A DNA stretch of 28,841 nucleotides from Myxococcales bacterium. GTDB taxonomy: Bacteria; UBA10199; 2-02-FULL-44-16; JAAZCA01. Under the pieces are notes generated by a model. It worked only from the letters and a program-made list of their open reading frames with translations. It ran no database searches and was not told where the DNA came from. Where the stretch lies: NCBI GenBank assembly GCA_012513515.1, contig JAAZCA010000026.1, positions 1 to 28,841 of the forward strand, written 5' to 3'. The translations under genes and the position numbers were made by a program. Shown here piece after piece: positions 8,019 to 15,979 of this stretch; within the stretch, counting starts at the first letter, position 1, and the number at the start of each line of letters is the position of its first letter.

Positions 8019-9488
8019 ATGACGGTCAAAAATAAGGTTCAGCTCATAACGTATCCGGATTCGCTCGGCGGGGATCTGAGGACCCTCAACAGAGTTATGT
8101 TGGATTTTTTTCCAGATCTTTTCCAGGGCGGCGTGCACATACTTCCCCCTTTTCCATCCTCAGGGGACAGGGGTTTCGCTCCGCTGAGCTATTTTGAAAT
8201 CGATCCAAAATTTGGATCATGGGATGAGATACGCGCGATTTCGTCTCATGCGGACGTTCTTCTCGATCTAATGGTCAACCATGTATCGAAAGAGTCTCCA
8301 TACTTTCAGGATTTTTTGAAGCACGGAAGGTCTTCGCAATATGCAGACATGTTTCTCACTATCGACAAGATATGGGAGGATTCCGTCCCAAAAGAGGAAG
8401 ACATAGCCAAGATATTTTTGAGAAGGAAAGTCCCTTATTCAGAATTTGTTATTTCTGATACGGGCAAAACGGAGACGGTTTGGACTACCTTTGGGAAACA
8501 GAATCCCTCCGAGCAGATAGATGTGGATTTGAGTTCTGATACTGTAAAAAAACTTTTTGTCGATGTCCTTGAAAAGTTCAGCAAGAACGGAGTGAGGATA
8601 GTGAGGCTGGATGCCATAGGTTATATCATAAAGAAGATGGGCACGAGTTGCTTTTTCGTCGAACCTGAAATTTACAGTTTCATCGACTGGATAAACGGGG
8701 TTGCATCTTCTTTAGGTCTGGAACTCCTCCCTGAGGTGCACGCCCACCACTCGATTCAATTTAAACTCTCCAATCATGGATGCTGGATATACGATTTTAT
8801 ACTCCCCTATTTGGTGTTGGATGCCATGGTGAACAGATATTCGCGTAAGCTCGCCGAATATCTTGGGAGCCGACCTAAGAGGCAGTTTACGATGCTTGAC
8901 TGTCATGATGGCATACCGGTCAAACCCGACATGGACGGTCTTGTTAAAACCGACGATGCCAGAAAGCTGGTAGAACATTGCATGAAGATGGGGGCCAATC
9001 TCAGCCTTATATTTTCAGATAAGCACAAGGACCCCGACGGATTTGATGTCCATCAAATAAGATGCACCTATTACTCGGCGCTTGGCTGCGACGATGATGC
9101 ATACATAGCGGCAAGGGCCATTCAGCTTTTTACACCCGGGATTCCCCAGATCTACTACGTTGGTCTTCTGGCGGGAGAGAATGACTACGAGGGGGTCGAG
9201 GCTTCAAAGGAAGGAAGGGAAATCAACAGGCACAACTTTACTATCGATGAGATATCGCAGTGCATGGGCAAACCCGTCGTTCAGAGACTGATCAAACTGA
9301 TCAGGTTCAGAAATGAACATCCAGCCTTTGAAGGTAAATTTTCCGTCTTCTCTCCTTCGGAAAAGGAAATAAAACTTTCATGGAATAATGGGGGCGATTT
9401 TTGCTCGGTGCTTGTCAATATGTCCGACTATAGTTCGCAGGTGGAGTGTTCATCAGTGGGTTCGATCAAGAAAAGTTTCAAGGCATAA
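8019..9488 (+). CDS. gtfA: Sucrose phosphorylase (GH13_18)
   Basis: 489 aa. Catalyses sucrose + phosphate to alpha-D-glucose 1-phosphate + fructose in the cytoplasm (EC 2.4.1.7). The protein opens KNKVQLITYPDSLGGDL, and GGVHILPPFP, DLMVNHVSKES, RLDAIGY, LPEVHAHH, LDCHDGI and YYSALGCDDDAYIAARAIQ follow in the family order. The expected catalytic triad is complete: nucleophile D198, acid/base E239 and transition-state stabiliser D297. Length is close to the roughly 500 aa of characterised enzymes. Related GH13_18 phosphorylases act on sucrose 6-phosphate or glucosylglycerate, but the overall pattern here is closest to the true sucrose enzyme. I chose the ATG at 8019 because GGAGA lies 6 nt upstream; an in-frame TTG at 7992 would add 9 residues but has no SD. 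It is convergent with the second OPA transporter. Confidence 0.92.
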   Translation: MTVKNKVQLITYPDSLGGDLRTLNRVMLDFFPDLFQGGVHILPPFPSSGDRGFAPLSYFEIDPKFGSWDEIRAISSHADVLLDLMVNHVSKESPYFQDFLKHGRSSQYADMFLTIDKIWEDSVPKEEDIAKIFLRRKVPYSEFVISDTGKTETVWTTFGKQNPSEQIDVDLSSDTVKKLFVDVLEKFSKNGVRIVRLDAIGYIIKKMGTSCFFVEPEIYSFIDWINGVASSLGLELLPEVHAHHSIQFKLSNHGCWIYDFILPYLVLDAMVNRYSRKLAEYLGSRPKRQFTMLDCHDGIPVKPDMDGLVKTDDARKLVEHCMKMGANLSLIFSDKHKDPDGFDVHQIRCTYYSALGCDDDAYIAARAIQLFTPGIPQIYYVGLLAGENDYEGVEASKEGREINRHNFTIDEISQCMGKPVVQRLIKLIRFRNEHPAFEGKFSVFSPSEKEIKLSWNNGGDFCSVLVNMSDYSSQVECSSVGSIKKSFKA

Positions 9489-9520
9489 AAAATCGGGGAT
9501 ATGTGTTGGATATATCCCCG
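9487..9520 (-). terminator. Terminator for the minus-strand OPA transporter
   Basis: CGGGGATAT (9494-9502) pairs with ATATCCCCG (9512-9520) around a 9-nt loop. Read on the minus strand the stem is followed by a T run (the A tract at 9487-9492). It lies 26 nt past the end of the minus-strand gene. On the plus strand no T run follows, so it would act weakly if at all on the phosphorylase mRNA. Confidence 0.8.
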
Positions 9521-9546
9521 AATCTATCTAGGTCTGTTGCCCACCG

Positions 9547-10881
9547 TTATTTTATCTTCTTGATGTGAGGCGATCGCTTATTCCAAGTCATCGCGAATAG
9601 TATGGAGCCAAGAAATGCCGCCCCGGCAAAGAAATATATGCCTCCGGCCCATCCGTACTTGTCAACGAGAAGCCCGGTTCCAAGTCCTGAAATAGCGGCT
9701 CCGATATATCCGAAAGCGCCGGTAACTCCGGCCGCCGTAGAGGCGGCTTGTTTACAAGCGAAGTCCGTAGCTGCAACCGGGACGAGAAGCTGTGGACCAT
9801 AGACGAGAATGCCGGCTGCTATCAGAAGAGCTGTATCGATCATCGGTCTGCCCGGAGGGAGTATCCAGAGCAACGATACGACGACTCCGAGGAGAATCAT
9901 CGAGATCGTTGCGAGGGGCCCTCGCCTTCCTCTGAAAATTTTGTCAGAGACCCATCCAGCCCCGATTGCGCCGAGCATCCCTGCCAGCTCGAATGCCGCT
10001 GTTTTGAATCCGGCGCCAACTAGGCCCGACCCTCTCGCTTCGGTGAGGAATGTGGGAGCCCAGTCCATTATGCCAACCCGGACCACGTAGACGAATATGT
10101 TGGCGGTGGCGACGATCCATAGAAGTCTGTTTCGGAATATGTGGTCCTTCATTATCACCATGAAGGGTTTTGTGTCTCCGGCATCTGGGTCCGCTTCGGT
10201 GGTTTCCCCGCGGTGTTTTTCTATCGGAGGAAGGCCGACGGATTGCGGGGTGTCACGAAGCCGGTTGATCAGCCAGAAAGATGTTAAAATCGCTATCGCT
10301 GCCGGAATGTAGAAGGAGAATCTCCATCCATAACGGGGTATGAGCCATCCGGCGAAGACCATTATTCCGGCTCCGCCTATCTGATGCGCCGTGCTCTGTA
10401 TCCCCCATATGGTTCCGAGTTCAGTAGGGCTGAACCATCTTGTGAGAAGTCTTACGCTGGCGGGCATGCCGAGAGACTGCACCCAAGCGTTTAACAGCCA
10501 GAAAAATCCAAAGGCCATTATTCCGCTGCTCATTCCAAAAAAGAAATTGATTACGCCGGAAAGCAGAAGTCCGAATGCCATCAGATATCTGGCGTTGGTG
10601 TAGTCGCCAAGGACGCCGTTTACGAATTTACCGATTCCGTAAAGTATCGCAAAGAGAGTCAGTATAGCTCCAAAATCGGTCTTTGTGTAACCGAGTTCCT
10701 GAAGCATGACAGGCATGGCCATCGAGAAATTTTTTCTCACAAAATAGTAGATGGCGTAACCGACGACCATACCGTATAGGTTGCGAGTTCTAAAATGCTT
10801 GTAGAGCCTCTTTCTTTCCTCCGGATCCTCTATTTGAGGGATATAGGGGGCTGGCTTTATGAGGGAGATTAAGCTTGCCAT
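9547..10881 (-). CDS. GlpT/UhpT/UhpC-like OPA family sugar-phosphate or glycerol-phosphate transporter
   Basis: 444 aa, 12-helix MFS of the organophosphate:phosphate antiporter family. The N-terminus (FKPAP-like IKPAP segment, then GYAIYYFVRKNFSMAMP) closely follows E. coli GlpT, and R49 corresponds to the GlpT phosphate-binding R45. The central loop reads RDTPQSVGLPPIE, again GlpT/UhpT-like. This is clearly nearer to GlpT/UhpT than the OPA protein at 4371. Whether it carries glycerol 3-phosphate or hexose 6-phosphate, or senses rather than transports (UhpC-like), is not decidable here. The ATG at 10881 has CGGAGG 6 nt upstream. It is convergent with sucrose phosphorylase and ends before a dedicated terminator. 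Confidence 0.88.
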   Translation of the reverse strand: MASLISLIKPAPYIPQIEDPEERKRLYKHFRTRNLYGMVVGYAIYYFVRKNFSMAMPVMLQELGYTKTDFGAILTLFAILYGIGKFVNGVLGDYTNARYLMAFGLLLSGVINFFFGMSSGIMAFGFFWLLNAWVQSLGMPASVRLLTRWFSPTELGTIWGIQSTAHQIGGAGIMVFAGWLIPRYGWRFSFYIPAAIAILTSFWLINRLRDTPQSVGLPPIEKHRGETTEADPDAGDTKPFMVIMKDHIFRNRLLWIVATANIFVYVVRVGIMDWAPTFLTEARGSGLVGAGFKTAAFELAGMLGAIGAGWVSDKIFRGRRGPLATISMILLGVVVSLLWILPPGRPMIDTALLIAAGILVYGPQLLVPVAATDFACKQAASTAAGVTGAFGYIGAAISGLGTGLLVDKYGWAGGIYFFAGAAFLGSILFAMTWNKRSPHIKKIK

Positions 10882-11213
10882 CTAGGGCCTCCGTTTGGAA
10901 TGTAAGCGCGCGTTTTTTATCCAAAAATAAAGATTCGGAATACTATCCTTCGAACTTCGGAAAGCAAGCAATTATTTTCCGCATCTGCTTAGTTGCAGGC
11001 TCTAATTTCCGACCTTGTAGTCTCCTCCATTTGCTCGGCCACTGCACTCTTGGTGCGGTTGCAGCGGTATATGGGTGTAAAACGCCGATTTTGCGGCCTT
11101 TACTGTTGCCTAAGAGGACGAAAAGGAAAAAGGTAGCAACTTTTCCCTGCCATGGTCGAAAAAGCTGGCGGAAATAGGTTTTAGGCCAATATTTAACTAA
11201 CGCCGAGGATTTG
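10882..11213. other. 332-nt divergent intergenic region
   Basis: It separates the minus-strand OPA gene from the 981-aa gene and must hold both promoters, but no convincing hexamer pair was found. Several short complementary arms occur: CTGCA (11042-11046) with TGCAG (11060-11064), and GTTGC (11105-11109) with GCAAC (11136-11140), the latter followed by TTTT. A small RNA or attenuated leader is possible but not shown. The string AGCAACTTTTCCCTGC (11135-11150) resembles AGCAACTTCCTGC at 5657-5669. Confidence 0.4.
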
Positions 11214-14159
11214 ATGCGCGCTTCTGCACCGTTTTTTTCGTCGATCTTTCCGATGGCAAGCAGTTTTTCTGCCAATACCTATGCCTCCCCCGTATCTTCA
11301 CCATTTCTTGCTTATGATCTTTTGAATGATCCGGCGATCAATGCTGCGCGCCCCTCCTTTTTGACCTCTCCGATAGCAAGGGCGAATGTCGTTTCATCTA
11401 TACATGGTGAAATAGATACTCTGAATCTTTATCTGTCGGAAGCCTACAAGGCTCATTCCTCTCTTGATCCGGAGGCGGCGCGAAGCTGTTTCAAAAAGGC
11501 CAGTGCTATTTTGGAATCCCGATTTGAGCCCTCCGCAGGTTATGAGGTTCGCATACTGGATGTAATAGATGACGGCAGGAGACTTCATCGTGAGGCCGTC
11601 TTCGGAGCGGCGGCCTATGTTACTCCCAATGATGCCGTGGAAACCCTCAAGTCGTTAAATGGCATCATAGCTGATTTAAGCAAGGAATCTTCGGATGCCT
11701 CTGGCGTTGACCTGGTCAGGGCTAATTTGCTCAAGGCTTTTGCTTTGATGAAACACACATCTGCCTTCACTATCCAAAGGTCCGAACGCTACGAATCGGT
11801 GGAGAGATTGATCGGCGAGGTTCTAGAAAATCCCGCTTCTCAAGAAGATGACAATATCGTTTTTTCAGCCAGAGCCCTTTTATTGGAGTCCTTGGCAAGG
11901 CAGACTGAGAGAGCTCATCACAGGAGAGATTTCAAGGCGAGAAAAGTTCTGCTCGGGAAAATGATGGCCGCGGCCGACGATCTTGCGAAGATGGGGGTCG
12001 AGCTCTCTTCCGGCCATGTCGATATAGCCGCTAGGTACGAGGAGCGCATCATCTCTCTGCTCATCGGTATGAAGACTTGGGCGCTGGGGTTGGACAGAGC
12101 TAGGCGTTTTACCGAAAATGGAATCTACGCCACAACGGATTCCTCGCGTTCCGTGCTCTCCATGCCGGAGCTTTCGCCATATATTGAGGACGGAAGAATT
12201 CTCAGCAGGGAGGAGTTGAAAGCCAGGTCCCCTTTTCTCAAGGGGCTCATCGCCAGGATAAAAGCGGCTCTTGCCAATGCGCATTCCGAGAGCCTTTCAC
12301 AGAGTGTAATGATTGGAGGAGTTGCGGCTGCCGCTACGATGGCGGCGGATTTTATGTTTGATGGAAGGATAGAGTCGGCTGTCGTCCCCGCAATGATTGC
12401 CGGGGGAGCCTCCCTTTTCAATAAGTTGAGAAATGGGTGGAACACCGATGAGGCGCTCTCCGCCGCTTCGATAGGGCTTTATGAGAGAAGCATGAAAGAG
12501 TCCATCAGCGATGTCGCCGGTCTTGCCTTGAAAGGCGGCCTCGAAATAGGCGCGTGGCTTGCCCCGACCTCCCTCGCTCAAATTTTGCCCGAGGCCTCAT
12601 TGCTCACCACGACTATACTGGGCAGGGCATTTCAGATGTACGGCAGTTTCTTTTCCGGCGCTGCAAGGGGAGCCATGGCGCTATATGATCCTGCGACATA
12701 TTCGAACATCGCGGGCAGTTTTGATTCATCCCTTTCAATCGGAGATGCCGTCTCTTTCCTACTGAAGGCTTATGAAGCGGGGGCTGCCACCCAGTACCTC
12801 GGATATCTTTTATTTCCCAAACGAAGGCGCTTTTTGGCCAAGACGGCAAAATTTTTCATCCCAGGGGCTGTTATCTTGGGAGCTGATCTCGGTATGGCGA
12901 TATCAGGCAATGACGATTTCTGGGACAGGTTCATAAGGGGTTCGATATCCATTGCTGAAGGGACATCGATGCTTATGGCCGCTGGCGTCATAGCCCTCGC
13001 GAGGACTAAATCCTTTAAAGATTCCATTTCGTCCATGGTCAGCGGGCTAAAAAGGGCGGATCACAATGCGCTGGTTGCAATAGCTCTCACCGTCGGGGTT
13101 TCATCCGCGATGGGCGGTGTTATGACAAAGGGGTTGCCCAAACCCGACAATATGGCCCTCATCGCCATCAAGGGAGCTGCCGTCACGCTGGGACTCTTGC
13201 CGATCACGATACTTATCAGCGGAGTAATGAAAAGGAATGTGGAGCTTTTCGACAACATAAAAGAGGGATGGGATGATTCGAAGGGGACCGGATTTTTCAA
13301 TCGCCTTGTCCAGTCGGCGATCGGCGGAGTGAATTCATTCTGGACTCCGTATGTATTCAATCGGGTCGGGAGATCCCCGACTCTGGACGTTCCGAGCGCC
13401 GCTCTCAGGACCTATATAGGTTGGGATACAAATGTAGGATACTCTTCATTTGTTGGGGTAAATTTTGTCTTTACGAATCCGGCCGCAACGATGGTTTTTC
13501 CCGAGACCGGCGGTGTCGAATGGGAGAGGGCGGCATTCGTAGAGATGTTGGAGCATGGACGTCATGACGAAGTGATAGACCATTGGATAAAGGCCTCACA
13601 GCGAATGCCGCTCAGCCATTTTTTCAGGCCGCATAATCTTTCAGATAAATTTTTCCCGCTGACGGCCGTAAGAAGAATAGTGAGACCTCCGATTTTTCCG
13701 TTGATGCCGCAGGCCCATTATTTTGGGGCGCTTGAGCAGCTGCTGGAGGGCGGTTATCTCAACTCGCTTGGAAAGTCAGAAATGAAGACGATGTTTGAAG
13801 CGATATTGCAGTTCGCCGACGCAGCTTTTGCACCGGCGTCCGATATCGACGAAGAAGCGAAAAAAGCGATGCACCAGGATGTTTTGAGGCCGCTTATCCA
13901 GACCCTGTACATGGCGAGGCAGAACGAGGCAAATGGCGAAGCTATTTCGGAATTCTTTGCCGAGAATTCATGGCTCATGGACATGCTTGCGATAGATGGC
14001 AACTCCACTCCTGCTCCTGGAGGAAGGTATAGAAGGCAGCGCAGGTCTTTTGTAAGAAAAGTAGTGAAGATGAACGGTGCGCGATACGATGAGCATGTCA
14101 GGGAGCACTCTGCCAGAAAGAGGGCTCCCCTCCTTGGCCCCGACGCTTTCAGCCTCTAG
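11214..14159 (+). CDS. Large membrane protein of unknown function, paralogue of the 1257-aa protein
   Basis: 981 aa from the ATG at 11214, which has GAGG 5 nt upstream; a TTG codon just before it is not needed. Not a recognised family. Residues about 60-300 are charged and helical, possibly TPR-like (PEAARSCFKKASAILESRF). Gly/Ala-rich hydrophobic segments lie near 362-382, 390-405, 441-480, 551-565, 583-600, 619-637 and 647-672 and probably span or enter the membrane. The soluble C-terminal part (about 799-960) has the order HFFRPHNLSDKFFPLTAV, PPIFPLMP, then LIQTLYMARQ and ISEFFAENSWLM. This parallels HFRKPVLSQEDKFYNAATV, SFPFSGV, LLTTIWLAS and LLKKWIEEHKHLY in the 1257-aa protein. The last 45 residues are strongly basic. 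Its 3' end overlaps the convergent symporter gene by 11 nt. Confidence 0.9.
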   Translation: MRASAPFFSSIFPMASSFSANTYASPVSSPFLAYDLLNDPAINAARPSFLTSPIARANVVSSIHGEIDTLNLYLSEAYKAHSSLDPEAARSCFKKASAILESRFEPSAGYEVRILDVIDDGRRLHREAVFGAAAYVTPNDAVETLKSLNGIIADLSKESSDASGVDLVRANLLKAFALMKHTSAFTIQRSERYESVERLIGEVLENPASQEDDNIVFSARALLLESLARQTERAHHRRDFKARKVLLGKMMAAADDLAKMGVELSSGHVDIAARYEERIISLLIGMKTWALGLDRARRFTENGIYATTDSSRSVLSMPELSPYIEDGRILSREELKARSPFLKGLIARIKAALANAHSESLSQSVMIGGVAAAATMAADFMFDGRIESAVVPAMIAGGASLFNKLRNGWNTDEALSAASIGLYERSMKESISDVAGLALKGGLEIGAWLAPTSLAQILPEASLLTTTILGRAFQMYGSFFSGAARGAMALYDPATYSNIAGSFDSSLSIGDAVSFLLKAYEAGAATQYLGYLLFPKRRRFLAKTAKFFIPGAVILGADLGMAISGNDDFWDRFIRGSISIAEGTSMLMAAGVIALARTKSFKDSISSMVSGLKRADHNALVAIALTVGVSSAMGGVMTKGLPKPDNMALIAIKGAAVTLGLLPITILISGVMKRNVELFDNIKEGWDDSKGTGFFNRLVQSAIGGVNSFWTPYVFNRVGRSPTLDVPSAALRTYIGWDTNVGYSSFVGVNFVFTNPAATMVFPETGGVEWERAAFVEMLEHGRHDEVIDHWIKASQRMPLSHFFRPHNLSDKFFPLTAVRRIVRPPIFPLMPQAHYFGALEQLLEGGYLNSLGKSEMKTMFEAILQFADAAFAPASDIDEEAKKAMHQDVLRPLIQTLYMARQNEANGEAISEFFAENSWLMDMLAIDGNSTPAPGGRYRRQRRSFVRKVVKMNGARYDEHVREHSARKRAPLLGPDAFSL

Positions 14160-15951
14160 AATAAGGTTCGACTATGTAGTTTACTCCTTCATGCTCAATA
14201 GCTGCACGACTCTCTGCGGGTTTTGTCTTTGACTCCGAGCTTATCCTGTGGAGCAGAAAGCCTCCTGAAATTACGGCTATGACGCCAAGCGCCGTTGCGA
14301 GTTCATACTTCGCCAGAAGAAAGCCGCCTATGGCGAAATTGAAAGTGGCGAAGAACAAGATGCCAACGAGAGTATTGACTATCGCTCTTGCTGCAAACCC
14401 GCCGGATTTTATGCCGTACTTTTTGTAAATATAATTCCATCCCGGCGATCCGGGCTGAATCTTTTCAACGAATGCCACGAGAACTTTCTCATCCACGGGT
14501 TTGGTCAAGAAGGTAACAGTCAGCCATACTACTGCCGAAAGAACGACGTTTATTATTATCTTGTAGCCGAATCCCATATCTGGGTGGAAGATCGAAATGT
14601 ATATAGCGATTATTCCGGATGAGATCATGCCTGAAAATTCAGACCAGGCGTTGATGCGCCACCAGAACCAGCGTAGCACCCAGGTGACTCCTGCGCCGCT
14701 GGCAAAGGATATTATGAACTTCCATGAATCGCCGACCGATTTCATGTTGAGCGAAATCAGAATAGCTATGCCGAGGCTGAGTACAGTAGCGACTCTAGAC
14801 ATTCCGACGTAATGTTTTTCCGAGGCGTTTTTCACGAGAAAGCGGCGGTAGATGTCGTTGATCATATACGATCCGCCGAGGTTGATGTGGGTGGATATCG
14901 TTGACATGAATGCCGCGATCAGGGAGACAAGCATGATCCCCAGGATGCCGTGCGGCAGCCATTTCGCCATCATCCAGACGTAGGTCATTTCCGGGTCGGC
15001 TATGTCACGGCCGTAAATTGTCAGGGCGCAGAGCGCTACTATGATCCATGGCCAGGTTTGAATCGCATAATTCATCACCGTGAAAAAGAACGTGGCGAGC
15101 GTAGCGTGCTTTTCATTTTTTGCAGCGGACATGCGCTGGATATGTTTTCCTCCGCCGTCGGAATATTTCTGCGACCACCACTGTACGAGGATATAGACGA
15201 GAAAGGCGCTCATCGGAACGCCCTTGAATATCTGGGAGGTCGAATCCCAGCTCGGCACGAAGGAGAGTGCTCCGCTGTTTTCGCCGAACATGCTGTTGAT
15301 CGTGGCAACGAGCTGTTCGGTTCCGCCGGCCCCCTTGAGCGAATAGTACATAAGGGCGAATGATCCTAAGAGACAAAAACCGTACTGGATGAAATCGGTG
15401 AGGATCACTCCGTATAGTCCCGAGGCTAGGGAATATACAGTCACAGCTACCGCAGACCCTACGACTATCCAGAACGGATCTATATTGGTGAAACCTCTGA
15501 GGACCTTGAATACCGCCAAGAATACCCATCCCATCACGAAGCAGTTGACGAGAATCCCGAAATAGCATCCCTTGAATACCCGCAGCGCTGCTGCCGGTTT
15601 TCCGCTATATCTTCTTTCCACGATCTCCGCGTCGGTCATCACCTGTGCCTTCCTCCACATCTTGGCGAAGAAAAATGTGGCAACCATTCCGGATATCGCC
15701 GATGACCAGAAAAACCATACTCCTCCGACGCCTTCTGTGAATACGTATTTTGTGATAGCGAGAGGGGTATCTATTGAAAAATTTGTTGCAGCCATCGATG
15801 CGCCGATAAGCCACCACGGCATGCTTCTACCGGTGAGGAAGAATTGATCCACATCCTTCGATGCGCGCTTTGTATAGTAAAACCCGAGCACTATACATAC
15901 GACGGTGTAAATCGCCATAATCCAGTAGTCGATTGCTGCTAGAACTCTCAT
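14149..15951 (-). CDS. Sodium:solute symporter (SSS family)
   Basis: 600 aa. SSS proteins couple Na+ entry to uptake of a sugar, amino acid, vitamin or anion through the LeuT fold. The family start is clear: IDYWIMAIYTVVCIVLGFYYTKR, then DQFFLTGRSMPWWLIGASMAATNFSIDTP, the conserved GR..PWW...S..A motif with helix 1 unwinding. Further on are DFIQYGFCLLGS and LVSLIAAFMSTISTHINLGGSYMINDIYRRF, the family helix 8 region that carries Na2-site serines. About 13-15 hydrophobic segments are visible, with extra helices at the C-terminus as in sugar-type members. The substrate cannot be assigned. ATG has GGAGG 4 nt upstream. It follows the Na+/phosphate cotransporter by 28 nt and is likely co-transcribed with it. 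Confidence 0.88.
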   Translation of the reverse strand: MRVLAAIDYWIMAIYTVVCIVLGFYYTKRASKDVDQFFLTGRSMPWWLIGASMAATNFSIDTPLAITKYVFTEGVGGVWFFWSSAISGMVATFFFAKMWRKAQVMTDAEIVERRYSGKPAAALRVFKGCYFGILVNCFVMGWVFLAVFKVLRGFTNIDPFWIVVGSAVAVTVYSLASGLYGVILTDFIQYGFCLLGSFALMYYSLKGAGGTEQLVATINSMFGENSGALSFVPSWDSTSQIFKGVPMSAFLVYILVQWWSQKYSDGGGKHIQRMSAAKNEKHATLATFFFTVMNYAIQTWPWIIVALCALTIYGRDIADPEMTYVWMMAKWLPHGILGIMLVSLIAAFMSTISTHINLGGSYMINDIYRRFLVKNASEKHYVGMSRVATVLSLGIAILISLNMKSVGDSWKFIISFASGAGVTWVLRWFWWRINAWSEFSGMISSGIIAIYISIFHPDMGFGYKIIINVVLSAVVWLTVTFLTKPVDEKVLVAFVEKIQPGSPGWNYIYKKYGIKSGGFAARAIVNTLVGILFFATFNFAIGGFLLAKYELATALGVIAVISGGFLLHRISSESKTKPAESRAAIEHEGVNYIVEPYSRG

Positions 15952-15979
15952 TTTGCCTCCGTGGATTTATTCAATAGAT

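Noticed and set aside
10943-11275. 110-codon minus-strand frame in the divergent gap
   Set aside because: It overlaps the start of the 981-aa gene, lacks an SD and resembles no known protein; the region is better read as non-coding.
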